Assembly: GCA_016715985.1 (NCBI GenBank)
Contig: JADJXD010000001.1
Span: forward strand, 3,844,001-3,908,000
DNA: 64,000 bases
Direction of reading: 5' to 3'
Source: Saprospiraceae bacterium
GTDB lineage: Bacteria; Bacteroidota; Bacteroidia; Chitinophagales; Saprospiraceae
A program made the position numbers and the translations under genes. Below, piece by piece: positions 1-7,605 of the stretch. Below the pieces are notes generated by a model, which made no database searches, was not told where the DNA came from, and saw nothing but the letters and a program-made list of their open reading frames with translations. Position 1 is the first letter of the stretch. Each line of letters begins with the position of its first letter.

Positions 1-47
1 CTTTTTTCTAAAATAATTGGTGGTTTTAAGTTGTTTAAGTTTTGTTT

Positions 48-81
48 GACCTGTCAGGTGTTGTTCCTGGCAGGTCTTTTT
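48..81 (+). terminator. Rho-independent terminator used as intron target
   Basis: An 11-bp stem (48-58 with 66-76, one G-T pair) closes a 7-base loop and is followed by five T. It ends a plus-strand gene lying before the window. The group II intron begins 3 bases after the T tract, which is the usual target preference of class C group II introns. Confidence 0.85.
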
Positions 82-516
82 GTAGTGTGCCCAGCATGGG
101 TAATAACTTGGAGGTGAAAGTCCTCTGTGGGCTTGGTAGTAGGAACCACTAGCCAAGAGCAAGGGTGTCGTGGGTGACTGCGAATCTGAAAGAAGCTGGC
201 GGCAAAATCTCGGCCTGACGGACAGAAACTGAATATAAGGCTTACTTAGAACGGACGAGTTTGCTAAACAAAACAAAGTCCTATACTACCCGAGTTCTAA
301 GGAGTAAATTCAGCAGGTATATGAGATGAAGGTTATTATTCTTACCTGGGGAGATCTGTATATACGATACGGATAATTTTTTTTTAGAAGTATCAACCTA
401 CATAGTGATATGTGGCTGAATGTACAGAAGTCAGCAGACGTCATAGTACTGGAGTGGTACGTTAGCACTACGAAAGGAAGGACAGAACGCAAAGAATCTA
501 TAAATTTTGTAATCTC

Positions 517-1909
517 ATGACAGAGCGTAGAAAGCAGACAAACTTGGGGGACAAGGAATCCACAATGGAAGTAGAGATGGAATCTCAAGGTAAGTTGGGA
601 GAGCCTAGCTATGTTGCGGCGAGAACAGAAGGAAGAGATGAGAACAGTAAGCATCATGGACTGCTTGAGAAAATACTATCACGAGAGAATATGAATCGCA
701 TATTTGCGAGTGTTAGAAAATGGTGGCAGCTCGGGCATTGATAAGATGGAAGTAAGCGAAATGCTAAAATATCTTAAAGAACACGGGAGTACACTAAAAG
801 AGCAGTTAATGACAGGCAGGTATAAGTCACAAGCAGTAAAACGAGTGGAAATACCGAAACCGGATGGTGGGGTAAGGATGTTGGGGATACCAACAGTAAT
901 AGACCGTATGATACAGCAAGCGATAAGCCAAGTACTGACACCGATATACGAAGAAGGATTTTCAGATAGTAGCTACGGCTTCAGACCCAATCGGAATGCA
1001 CACCAAGCGATATTAAAAGCGAAGGAGTACATAGAAAGTGGTAGGAAGTATGTAGTAGATATTGATCTGGAAAAGTTCTTTGATCGGGTTAATCATGACA
1101 AATTGATGTATCTGCTATCAGAAAAGATAGGAGATAAGAGAGTACTGAAATTGATAAGAGAGTACTTAGAATCAGGAGTAATGATAGGTGGATTATATAG
1201 CAAGACGGAAGAAGGCACGCCACAAGGTGGGCCATTAAGTCCGCTGTTATCAAATGTGATATTGGATAAATTGGACAAGGAGTTAGAGCGTCGTGGTCAC
1301 AAATTTTGCAGATACGCAGATGATTGTAATATCTATGTACAGACAAAACGATCAGCAGAACGAGTGATGCGAAGTGTCAGTAAATACTTGGAAGAAGAAC
1401 TCCGACTGAAGGTAAATGAGAAGAAAAGTGAAACAGGCAGCCCGAAGGAACGAAAATTCTTAGGCTTTAGCTTTTATCAGAAACGAAAAGAAATAGGGGT
1501 AAGAATCCATCCTAAATCACTCGAACGGATAAAGGAAAAGGTCAGGAAATTGACAAGTAGAAGTAATGGCATGAGTATAGAAGTAAGGATAAAGAAACTA
1601 TCAAGCCTCATAGGTGGCTGGGTAAGTTACTATAAACTAGCGGACATCAAGAGTCATTGCCAAAAGTTAGACGAATGGCTGAGAAGGCGACTAAGAATGT
1701 GCTATTGGAAGAACTGGAAGCGTGTAAAGACGAAGCATGATAATCTAATAAAACTTGGCGTGCCAAATTTCAAAGCATGGGAATTTGCTAATACAAGGAA
1801 AAGTTATTGGAGAATCGCCAATAGTCCGATATTAGCGACTAGTTTGACCAACCAGTATTTCGAGAACCTTAAACTGCTCACTTTCAGCCGAGCTTACAGT
1901 AAAACTTAG
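517..1909 (+). pseudogene. ltrA: Group II intron reverse transcriptase/maturase, frameshifted
   Basis: The product would be a reverse transcriptase that helps the intron fold, splice and re-insert. The first part (517-741) gives the typical leader LLEKILSRENMNR; the reading then moves to another frame that carries NGGSSGIDKM and the rest of the RT palm, including the catalytic YADD at about 1313-1324, TPQGGPLSPLLSN, and the maturase X domain ending in YWRIANSPIL. The shift lies at the A run 716-719: two extra A or one fewer would restore a protein of about 464 residues. There is no HNH endonuclease tail. A sequencing error in the homopolymer would leave the gene intact; otherwise this copy is inactive unless frameshifting occurs. 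Confidence 0.88.
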
Positions 1910-1920
1910 TAACTTTGCGA

Positions 1921-1996
1921 ACCGCCGTATGCCGAACGGCACGTACGGTGGTGTGAGAGGACGGTAGATAAATTAATTATCTACCTCCTACTCAAT
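1921..1996 (+). ncRNA. Group II intron domains V and VI
   Basis: Domain V is 1921-1952: a 9-bp lower stem (ACCGCCGTA with TACGGTGGT), a 2-base CG bulge at 1942-1943, and a 4-bp upper stem capped by GAAC. The catalytic triad reads CGC at 1923-1925. Domain VI pairs 1955-1971 with 1977-1993 and leaves A1990 bulged seven bases before the intron end, the expected branch-point position. Both domains look functional. Confidence 0.85.
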
Positions 1997-2534
1997 TTTG
2001 GTATTCAATTGAATTCAGTTTTTAAGCGGTCTTAATTTTACTGTGAAACTGATTAATTGGACAGTCATATATAATGTAATAGCCACGGGGCTAAACTGAT
2101 GTATTTGGTTAATGTCCTCATTAGATTAATTTAAGATCCGGTATATTAGCACGGGATCGGTTTTGTAACATTATGTTTATGTTGTAATATTATGTTTATG
2201 AGGTTTGGGTCAATGTAGAAAATAATTCTTTGGAGATACAAATTTTCCGCCGGCTTAATTATCAATCAGATACCTTAAAAGCCTTCCTGAACTTCTTCGA
2301 ATTCGTATTAACTTTTACAGTATCACTTCAATGTTATTTGTACGGGAAAAAGCAATAATGTCAGGAATCTTTTTTTCTAAAGGTAAACGATAATTTATGA
2401 CACAAAATGGTTATTGGCAAAGTTTGAATTTCGATGTCTGGAGGATGATGAGAGTGATTCGGAGGAATAGTAATGAACGCCACATCTGATCCAATCATCT
2501 TAAAATGTGAATATGTACCATTTATACCAAAGCA
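1997..2534. other. Intergenic stretch without a gene
   Basis: About 540 bases follow the intron. I see no convincing coding sequence. The only structure noticed is a tandem pair of 19-base units at 2163-2200. A small minus-strand reading frame here runs through the terminator of the next gene and looks spurious. Confidence 0.5.
2163..2200. repeat. Tandem 19-bp duplication
   Basis: TTGTAACATTATGTTTATG is followed at once by the same unit with a single C-to-T change. It lies in the non-coding stretch after the intron. Confidence 0.7.
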
Positions 2535-2570
2535 CAAAAAAAGACTTGCCCAAATGAATGAACAAGTCTT
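2535..2570 (-). terminator. Rho-independent terminator of the beta-barrel gene
   Basis: On the minus strand AAGACTTG pairs with CAAGTCTT across a 14-base loop and is followed by a run of T. It lies about 45 bases after the stop of the beta-barrel gene at 2614-3291. Confidence 0.8.
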
Positions 2571-2613
2571 ATTGTAAGTAGCGTTTAGGGAATAGTTAAA
2601 AAGCCGTATAAGA

Positions 2614-3291
2614 TCAGAATCTGTATCCTGCTGACAGACCAAACTCTACATTTTTAATGCTTGTTTGGTTACCTGTCAGCCTGTTGTCTTCCGGGTATAT
2701 ATTTATGAGTCCCAATTGAGTATTCAGTTGTATGAATATACCTGCCGGCATTTCATATCCAAAAAAGATATTAGCACCCATATCCAGAGGTTTGAAATAG
2801 GTGGTAGTAATCGGATCAGTTATTTCAATAACATTTGTAAATTCAATATCCGAATCTACTTCCAGAGTTCCATCTGTAAAACTTGAATTTCCATTGATAC
2901 CATATGCTACATAAGGGCCAAAGCCCAACATTATATATCCACTTCCGAGATTACTCTTATAAACCAGATTTAATGGTAGTTCGACGTATGAAATATTGAA
3001 AGTGGATGTATTGATGCCTTCATTTACCTTAGCACCTTTGGTAGAATATAATAAGCCGGGTTGAAAATAAAACTCGTCAGCCACCCTGATCTGTGCATTA
3101 ACACCAGCATGAAATCCTAAAGTTCCTTTTGTGTCCAGGTCATTGCCTGTAAAATCCTTTCCGGATAAATTTTGAAAATTCACACCACCCAGAATGGCAA
3201 ATCGAATTTTTGAATCGGTATCTCCCTGACTTATTCCATTAATGTTGTAAGAGACAAGTATCATTAGTATGAAGAAAAATTTGTTTTTCAT
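2614..3291 (-). CDS. Outer-membrane beta-barrel protein (porin family)
   Basis: This 225-residue protein has a clear signal peptide (residues 1-22, ending NGISQ) and then alternating hydrophobic strands such as FHAGVNAQIRVADEFYFQP and LPLNLVYKS. It ends in GYRF, an aromatic C-terminus typical of outer-membrane barrels. It fits the Bacteroidota PorT/OMP_b-brl_2 type of small eight-strand barrel. The exact role is unknown. It is transcribed after the OmpA-like gene, 27 bases downstream, and ends at its own terminator, so the two probably share a transcript. Confidence 0.8.
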   Translation of the reverse strand: MKNKFFFILMILVSYNINGISQGDTDSKIRFAILGGVNFQNLSGKDFTGNDLDTKGTLGFHAGVNAQIRVADEFYFQPGLLYSTKGAKVNEGINTSTFNISYVELPLNLVYKSNLGSGYIMLGFGPYVAYGINGNSSFTDGTLEVDSDIEFTNVIEITDPITTTYFKPLDMGANIFFGYEMPAGIFIQLNTQLGLINIYPEDNRLTGNQTSIKNVEFGLSAGYRF

Positions 3292-3318
3292 TTGTATAAA
3301 TTTATTTATTAAAAAATA

Positions 3319-3993
3319 TTATTGACCAGCTTGTTTTTCAGCATCGGCTTTCATCTTATCATTGGCACTGATCAGGAATTCAACCCTTCGGTTCATACTT
3401 CTTCCGTCTTCCGTTGTATTAATATACTTGGGTAATAACTCTCCAAAACCATTGATTTTCAAACGATCGCTCTTTATCCCGTTTTCGACAAGATAGACAG
3501 ATACTTTTGTCGCTCTTTCCTCAGATAATCTTTGATTGTATGCTTCAGAACCTTTACTGTCAGTATGACCCTGAACTTCAATGTTGGTATCGGGATATTC
3601 TTTAAGAATGTTGACAAGCTTATCTAACTTGGTTTTTGCATCGGAAGATAAATTGGATTGATCAAAACCAAACAGTATACTACTGCTGAATTCCACTACA
3701 ATACCTTCCCCTACACGTATAACCTGAACATCCGGTACAGATTTGGCAATTTCGGCTGCTTGTTTATCCATTTTATTTCCAATAATTGCGCCGGCAGTTC
3801 CACCGACTGTGGCTCCAATTATGGCTCCCAGGGCGGTATTTCCGGTTGCTTTGCCGATGACTGCACCCATGGCACCACCTGAAACTGTCCCAACAGCAGC
3901 ACCTTTTTGTGTTTTATTCAAAGAGCTGCACCCGGATGTAATCAACGTAATGATTATTAAAGCGGGTAAAATGCCTTTTTTTATGCGATTCAT
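3319..3993 (-). CDS. OmpA-family peptidoglycan-binding lipoprotein with glycine zipper
   Basis: I chose the start at 3993 because it places a lipoprotein signal right at the N-terminus (lipobox LITSGC, Cys22); the longer frame to 4038 adds 15 charged residues before it. Residues about 30-75 form a glycine-zipper membrane segment (GAAVGTVSGGAMGAVIG). Residues about 100-215 are an OmpA C-terminal domain with the peptidoglycan-binding motifs GHTDSKGS, NQRLSEERA and NRRVEF. The protein should be anchored in the outer membrane and hold the cell wall. It probably leads the transcript that also contains the beta-barrel gene downstream. Confidence 0.9.
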   Translation of the reverse strand: MNRIKKGILPALIIITLITSGCSSLNKTQKGAAVGTVSGGAMGAVIGKATGNTALGAIIGATVGGTAGAIIGNKMDKQAAEIAKSVPDVQVIRVGEGIVVEFSSSILFGFDQSNLSSDAKTKLDKLVNILKEYPDTNIEVQGHTDSKGSEAYNQRLSEERATKVSVYLVENGIKSDRLKINGFGELLPKYINTTEDGRSMNRRVEFLISANDKMKADAEKQAGQ

Positions 3994-4194
3994 ATTTTTA
4001 AATTTTCTTCGAAAATCATTTTTCGAAATATATTGCAAGGTAATGACTATCTACCCAAGCAGCGTTACAGAATAAAATGGAAGAATTATAAGATTCCTTC
4101 ATTCCAGCTTTTTTACCGCCAGAATTTACCACTTGAACCATGCCTTCTATGCCACCTCTGCAATCCATGCCATCCATGCCACCTCTGCTACACT

Positions 4195-4231
4195 CACCCC
4201 CGAGCTCTGAATGGGAATCTTTCCCGCTTAC
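4195..4231. repeat. GC-rich header element, copy 1
   Basis: ACCCCCGAGCTCTGAATGGG followed by AATCTTTCCCGCT matches the element at 7475-7507 at most positions. Both copies stand directly before an array of very short tandem repeats. It is probably a dispersed intergenic element. Confidence 0.6.
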
Positions 4232-4253
4232 TATTCACCATTTACCATTTACC

Positions 4254-4363
4254 ATTCTCTCATTCACTCATTCTCTCATTCACTCATTCACTCATTCTCT
4301 CATTCACTCATTCACTCATTCACTCATTCACTCATTCACTCATTCACTCATTCACTCATTCAC
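4254..4363. repeat. Octamer tandem array (CTCATTCA)n
   Basis: About fourteen contiguous 8-base units, mostly CTCATTCA with three CTCATTCT variants near the left end. There are no spacers, so it is not CRISPR. It lies 120 bases upstream of the YtxH-like gene. Confidence 0.9.
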
Positions 4364-4484
4364 CATTACCTCTGATGTATGAATGTTGTAATTGATTGCT
4401 TCAATTGTGTAATACAATTTATCCGGAATAGACCGACCTTTGCAACCTGATGATATTTCAATCACCGGATTAAAAATAAAAGTT

Positions 4485-4763
4485 ATGAGCGCAGGAAAAG
4501 TTTTATTAGGTTTATTGGCAGGTGTGTCAGTAGGAGCAATGTTAGGTATCTTACTTGCACCTGAAAAAGGATCTTCAACAAGAAGGAAATTATCCAACAA
4601 AAGCAATGATTACCTCAATGATCTGAGTGCAAAATTTGACGATTTTATTGATGGCGTTTCCAAAAAAGTGGATCATGCAAAAGATGATGTCGATAAAATG
4701 GCTGCAAGAGGAAAGGCTAAGGTAGAAGAGATGGATGGGAGATTTTCTTCGTCTGTTAAATAA
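4485..4763 (+). CDS. YtxH domain protein
   Basis: The start at 4485 (MSAGKVLLGLLAG) begins the protein with its single membrane segment, as in other YtxH proteins; the frame extends 15 codons further upstream without support. Residues 4-25 are a glycine-rich transmembrane helix ending LLAPEKGSSTRRKL, the conserved junction of the family, followed by a charged amphipathic helical tail (residues 35-92). YtxH proteins are small envelope or stress proteins of unknown molecular role. It heads a probable three-gene envelope cluster with the holin-like gene at 4914 and the gene at 5272. Confidence 0.85.
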   Translation: MSAGKVLLGLLAGVSVGAMLGILLAPEKGSSTRRKLSNKSNDYLNDLSAKFDDFIDGVSKKVDHAKDDVDKMAARGKAKVEEMDGRFSSSVK

Positions 4764-4913
4764 GAAAGCAAACTATCGGAACAAAGAAGGATACCATAAA
4801 AATATGCGATATTTTTCCTGTTCCGGTAGTTTTTTGAATTATACATGAAGCAGAACTATAATTAATTTTCAAAAGCTACTGGTTTTTGTAATTAAAATAT
4901 TTAAACAAATGTA

Positions 4914-5279
4914 ATGGAAGAAAAAGCCAATATCCTGGAATCGCTTTGGGATAAAGTTGAAGATCTGGGGTTGACTACATTGGAATTAACCAAACTAAAA
5001 GCATTAGAGACAGTTTCAAATGTAACAACTTCCATGATAGCCAGAATTTCTGTCATCACTTCACTTTTATTATTTTTACTGATTTTTAACATTGGAATTG
5101 CATTTTTATTAGGAGATATTTTGGGGAAAACTTCATATGGTTTCTTTATTGTGGCGGTTTTTTATCTGTTAGCTGCCATTATTTTACATTTTTTTTTACA
5201 CAGATGGATTAAAAACTCTGTAAGTGAGTTGATTATAAATAAGGCCTTACAGCAAAATAAAATACAATCAAATGGATAA
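4914..5279 (+). CDS. Phage holin superfamily III-like membrane protein
   Basis: The 121-residue protein has an amphipathic N-terminal helix (residues 1-40) and two transmembrane helices (about 45-68 and 76-96, ending FFLHRWIKNS). This layout is that of the Holin_X/YqjE-type inner-membrane proteins, which despite the name are normally chromosomal envelope proteins. It overlaps the next gene by 8 bases, a sign of translational coupling, and follows the YtxH gene; the trio is common in Bacteroidota. Confidence 0.75.
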   Translation: MEEKANILESLWDKVEDLGLTTLELTKLKALETVSNVTTSMIARISVITSLLLFLLIFNIGIAFLLGDILGKTSYGFFIVAVFYLLAAIILHFFLHRWIKNSVSELIINKALQQNKIQSNG

Positions 5280-5691
5280 TATAACTAATTATAAAGAACT
5301 GAAAAAATCTATCGATGCATTGGAGAACAGACAGCTGCAGGAAGTGACAATTATTAAAAATGAATTTAGTAATGGATTGGAAAGCTTAAAACCGGGCAAT
5401 CTGATAAAAAGTACATTGCTGAGTGTTACTAAAACTGCCGGAATGAAAGAAAGCTTGATTGCTACTACTATTGGATTAGTAGCAGGTTATGTCTCAAAAA
5501 AAGTTTTTATCGGTACATCCCACAATCCTATTAAAAAATTGGCAGGTACGCTCGTCTTGATTGCTATGACCAATATAGTTACAAGACATCCTGAGCGAAT
5601 AAAAAGTGCCGGAAGAACGGTCATAAAACTCTTTGGGAAATTGATTGGAGCAAAACCCAGACCATTAGGAGATGATTTTATTTCATATTAA
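5272..5691 (+). CDS. Conserved hypothetical protein of the YtxH/holin cluster
   Basis: This 139-residue protein starts inside the end of the holin-like gene. Residues 1-50 look helical and charged; residues about 58-77 (SLIATTIGLVAGYVSKKVFI) and 88-103 are hydrophobic and could span or dip into the membrane. No known catalytic motif is visible. Its place after YtxH and holin-like genes suggests an envelope role. Confidence 0.7.
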   Translation: MDNITNYKELKKSIDALENRQLQEVTIIKNEFSNGLESLKPGNLIKSTLLSVTKTAGMKESLIATTIGLVAGYVSKKVFIGTSHNPIKKLAGTLVLIAMTNIVTRHPERIKSAGRTVIKLFGKLIGAKPRPLGDDFISY

Positions 5692-5780
5692 ATATGTCTA
5701 ATTTCTTTTTATTTCTAAGTTTCTGTCATTGCAAGTTTTCAGAATAGGAATTTTATTTATACCATCGCTAAATTTTTCTA

Positions 5781-6119
5781 ATGGATCTTCAGGAATCAGA
5801 AAAATCAAAATTACTTATCATGGATGAAATGATAGGATATTTGCCGCATTCAATTGTTATAAAAACAATTATTAGAAGAACAACAGGCAGTATTACAGCA
5901 GTTTCATTTGATGTCGGTGAGATTTGGACTGAAAAGACTTCACCATTTGATACTTTTATACAGGTAATTGAAGGAAAAGCAGAAGTCTGGATTAGCGGAA
6001 AATTAAATCAACTAATGACAGGTGAATCCATCATTATGCCGGCACACTCCCCGCATTTCATAAAGGCAGCTGAGAGACTCAAAATAATTTCTACCGTGAT
6101 CAAAAGTGGATATGAATAA
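5781..6119 (+). CDS. Small cupin-domain protein
   Basis: The 112-residue protein is one conserved beta-barrel. Cupin motif 1 is present in reduced form (FIQVIEGKAEVWISGK) and motif 2 reads GESIIMPAHSPHFIKA. Only one of the usual metal-binding histidines of motif 1 can be traced, so metal binding is uncertain. Single-domain cupins of this size often bind small ligands or serve as sensor proteins; no substrate can be named. Confidence 0.75.
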   Translation: MDLQESEKSKLLIMDEMIGYLPHSIVIKTIIRRTTGSITAVSFDVGEIWTEKTSPFDTFIQVIEGKAEVWISGKLNQLMTGESIIMPAHSPHFIKAAERLKIISTVIKSGYE

Positions 6120-6267
6120 TTTTCTAAAAACCGCGACTACTACTTTAGATAATAAAAATGTAACATAAAACCCTAATTGTGTAACGTTTTACCCTCTGAT
6201 ATGAAGACCTTTGCTACGTGATAATTATTTCACAAATGTGCCGCCATTTGCGGCTAAATCTTAACAA

Positions 6268-6708
6268 ATGAATAAATCAATTTTACTAATGGCCATTTTT
6301 ACAATAGTATTTGGCACGTTATTTACGGGTTGTGAAAATTCAGCTAAAAAAGTTGAAAATGCACAAGAAGACGTCACTGAAGCAAAAGCTGACCTGAAGG
6401 ACGCAAAAGCAGAATACATGGAAGATGTAGAAAATTACAGAAGACAAACTGCAGAAAAGTATGATGCAAATGTTAGAAGTATTGAAGACTTTAATCGAAG
6501 CATTGCTAATGAGAAATCACAGATTAAAGAAGAATACAACAAACAAATTGCAGAATTGGAAGAGAAAAACATGGCAATGAAAAGGAGAATGGATGAATAC
6601 AATGGAGAAACGCAGGATGATTGGAATAGATTTAAGGCAGAATTCAATAGAGACATGGACCAATTGGGAACTGCATTCTCGAACCTTACTGTGAGAAATA
6701 ACAAATAA
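6268..6708 (+). CDS. Coiled-coil lipoprotein
   Basis: The N-terminus is a lipoprotein signal with lipobox LFTGC (Cys22). From residue 30 to about 130 the protein is almost entirely charged alpha-helix with heptad character (KVENAQEDVTEAKADLKDAK and IAELEEKNMAMKRRMDEY). It would be an envelope-anchored coiled coil of unknown role. The gene lies 23 bases before the beta-barrel gene, and the two probably share a transcript. Confidence 0.8.
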   Translation: MNKSILLMAIFTIVFGTLFTGCENSAKKVENAQEDVTEAKADLKDAKAEYMEDVENYRRQTAEKYDANVRSIEDFNRSIANEKSQIKEEYNKQIAELEEKNMAMKRRMDEYNGETQDDWNRFKAEFNRDMDQLGTAFSNLTVRNNK

Positions 6709-6731
6709 TTTTTTAATTAAAAAATACTAAG

Positions 6732-7364
6732 ATGTATAAAATAATATTAAGTCTTGTAGTTGCTGCTTTTTTAAGTGTCAATTTGTTTGCACAGGACGAC
6801 GACAGAACACAGTTTCAGTTTGGGATTAAAGCCGGTATCAACTTTGCAAATGTCTATGACGAGCAGGGAGAAGATTTCAGAGCGGATGGTAAAATTGGCT
6901 TTGCAGGAGGTGTATTTATGGCTATTCCGTTAGTTTCGGTTCTGGGTTTTCAACCGGAAATACTTTTTTCACAAAAAGGTTTCAAAGCAACCGGCTCTCT
7001 TTTAGGTAACACTTATGGTCTTACACGAACAACGGATTACATTGACATACCATTATTATTAGCTGTAAAACCTATCAAAGAATTAACCATACTTGCAGGC
7101 CCGCAGTTTTCATATCTTCTGAAACAAAAAGATGTTTTTGAAAATGCAGTAAACAGCGTGGAAGTTATCAATGAATTTAATAATGATAACATAAGAAAGA
7201 ACATATTTGGTCTGGCTTTTGGAGTCAATTTAAATCTTGACAAAGTAGTTCTTGGAGCAAGGGCAGCCTGGGATGTTTCTACCAATAACGGTGATGGAAC
7301 CTCTCAGACGCCACGTTACAAAAACGCATGGTTACAAGCTACGGTGGGATTCCGTTTTCTGTAA
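6732..7364 (+). CDS. Outer-membrane beta-barrel protein (porin family)
   Basis: This 210-residue protein has a signal peptide (residues 1-20, ending NLFAQ) and a barrel starting FQFGIKAGINFANVYD, the usual opening of the PorT/OMP_b-brl_2 family. It ends in VGFRFL, close to the aromatic C-terminus of outer-membrane barrels. It resembles the protein at 2614-3291 in size and layout. Ligand or partner is unknown. A terminator follows 25 bases after the stop. Confidence 0.85.
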   Translation: MYKIILSLVVAAFLSVNLFAQDDDRTQFQFGIKAGINFANVYDEQGEDFRADGKIGFAGGVFMAIPLVSVLGFQPEILFSQKGFKATGSLLGNTYGLTRTTDYIDIPLLLAVKPIKELTILAGPQFSYLLKQKDVFENAVNSVEVINEFNNDNIRKNIFGLAFGVNLNLDKVVLGARAAWDVSTNNGDGTSQTPRYKNAWLQATVGFRFL

Positions 7365-7388
7365 CCTGAAAGTATTCGATATTTAAAT

Positions 7389-7420
7389 AAAGGCGCAAGG
7401 AGTAATTCCGGCGCCTTTTT
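7389..7420 (+). terminator. Rho-independent terminator
   Basis: AAAGGCGC pairs with GCGCCTTT across a 14-base loop and runs into TTTTT. It ends the lipoprotein/beta-barrel transcript. Confidence 0.85.
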
Positions 7421-7474
7421 AGTTTTGGCAGTTTTACAAATCATCAACTCTGAGATTCACTATTTGCTCTTCTG

Positions 7475-7507
7475 ACCCCCGACCCCTGAAGGGGAGTCCA
7501 TCCCGCT
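7475..7507. repeat. GC-rich header element, copy 2
   Basis: ACCCCCGACCCCTGAAGGGG followed by AGTCCATCCCGCT; the CCCC-TGAA-GGGG core can form a small hairpin. It matches the header at 4195-4231 and, like it, precedes a short tandem array. Confidence 0.65.
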
Positions 7508-7508
7508 A

Positions 7509-7599
7509 TTTCACTTTTCACTTTTCACTTTACACTTTACACTTTTCACTTTTCACTTTTCACTTTACACTTTACACTTTACACTTTTCACTTTTCACT
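7509..7599. repeat. Heptamer tandem array (CACTTTT/CACTTTA)n
   Basis: About thirteen contiguous 7-base units alternating between CACTTTT and CACTTTA in blocks. It lies between the terminator of the beta-barrel gene and the stop of the methyltransferase gene. Confidence 0.9.
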
Positions 7600-7605
7600 C
7601 ACCCA

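Larger units (their letters stand above)
85..1996 (+). mobile_element. Group II intron, probably class C
   Basis: The element starts with GTGTGCCCAGCATGGG, a standard group II 5' end, and finishes with CTCAAT at 1991-1996. Bases 85-516 hold the ribozyme domains I-III, the maturase gene lies in domain IV, and domains V and VI follow at 1921-1996. Three things point to class C: insertion right after a transcription terminator, a CGC catalytic triad in domain V, and a maturase without a DNA endonuclease domain. The RNA parts look complete, so splicing could still occur if maturase is supplied in trans; the resident maturase gene is frameshifted. The class is inferred from these signs, not from a fold calculation. 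Confidence 0.9.
3994..4484. other. Intergenic stretch with short tandem repeats
   Basis: This 490-base gap separates the OmpA-like gene from the divergent YtxH-like gene. It holds a twice-repeated ATGCCACCTCTGC near 4149-4190, a GC-rich header at 4195-4231 and an octamer array at 4254-4363. Open frames across the array give only repetitive peptides and are not credible genes. Confidence 0.7.

Noticed and set aside
2361..2642. Minus-strand open frame of 93 codons
   Set aside because: It overlaps the end of the beta-barrel gene and runs through its terminator hairpin; composition is not protein-like.
4254..4363. CRISPR-like array
   Set aside because: Units are contiguous 8-mers without spacers; the same holds for the heptamer array at 7509-7599.
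4033..4395. Open frames across the octamer array
   Set aside because: They encode only repeated SFTHSLIL-type peptides forced by the 8-base repeat, in more than one frame.
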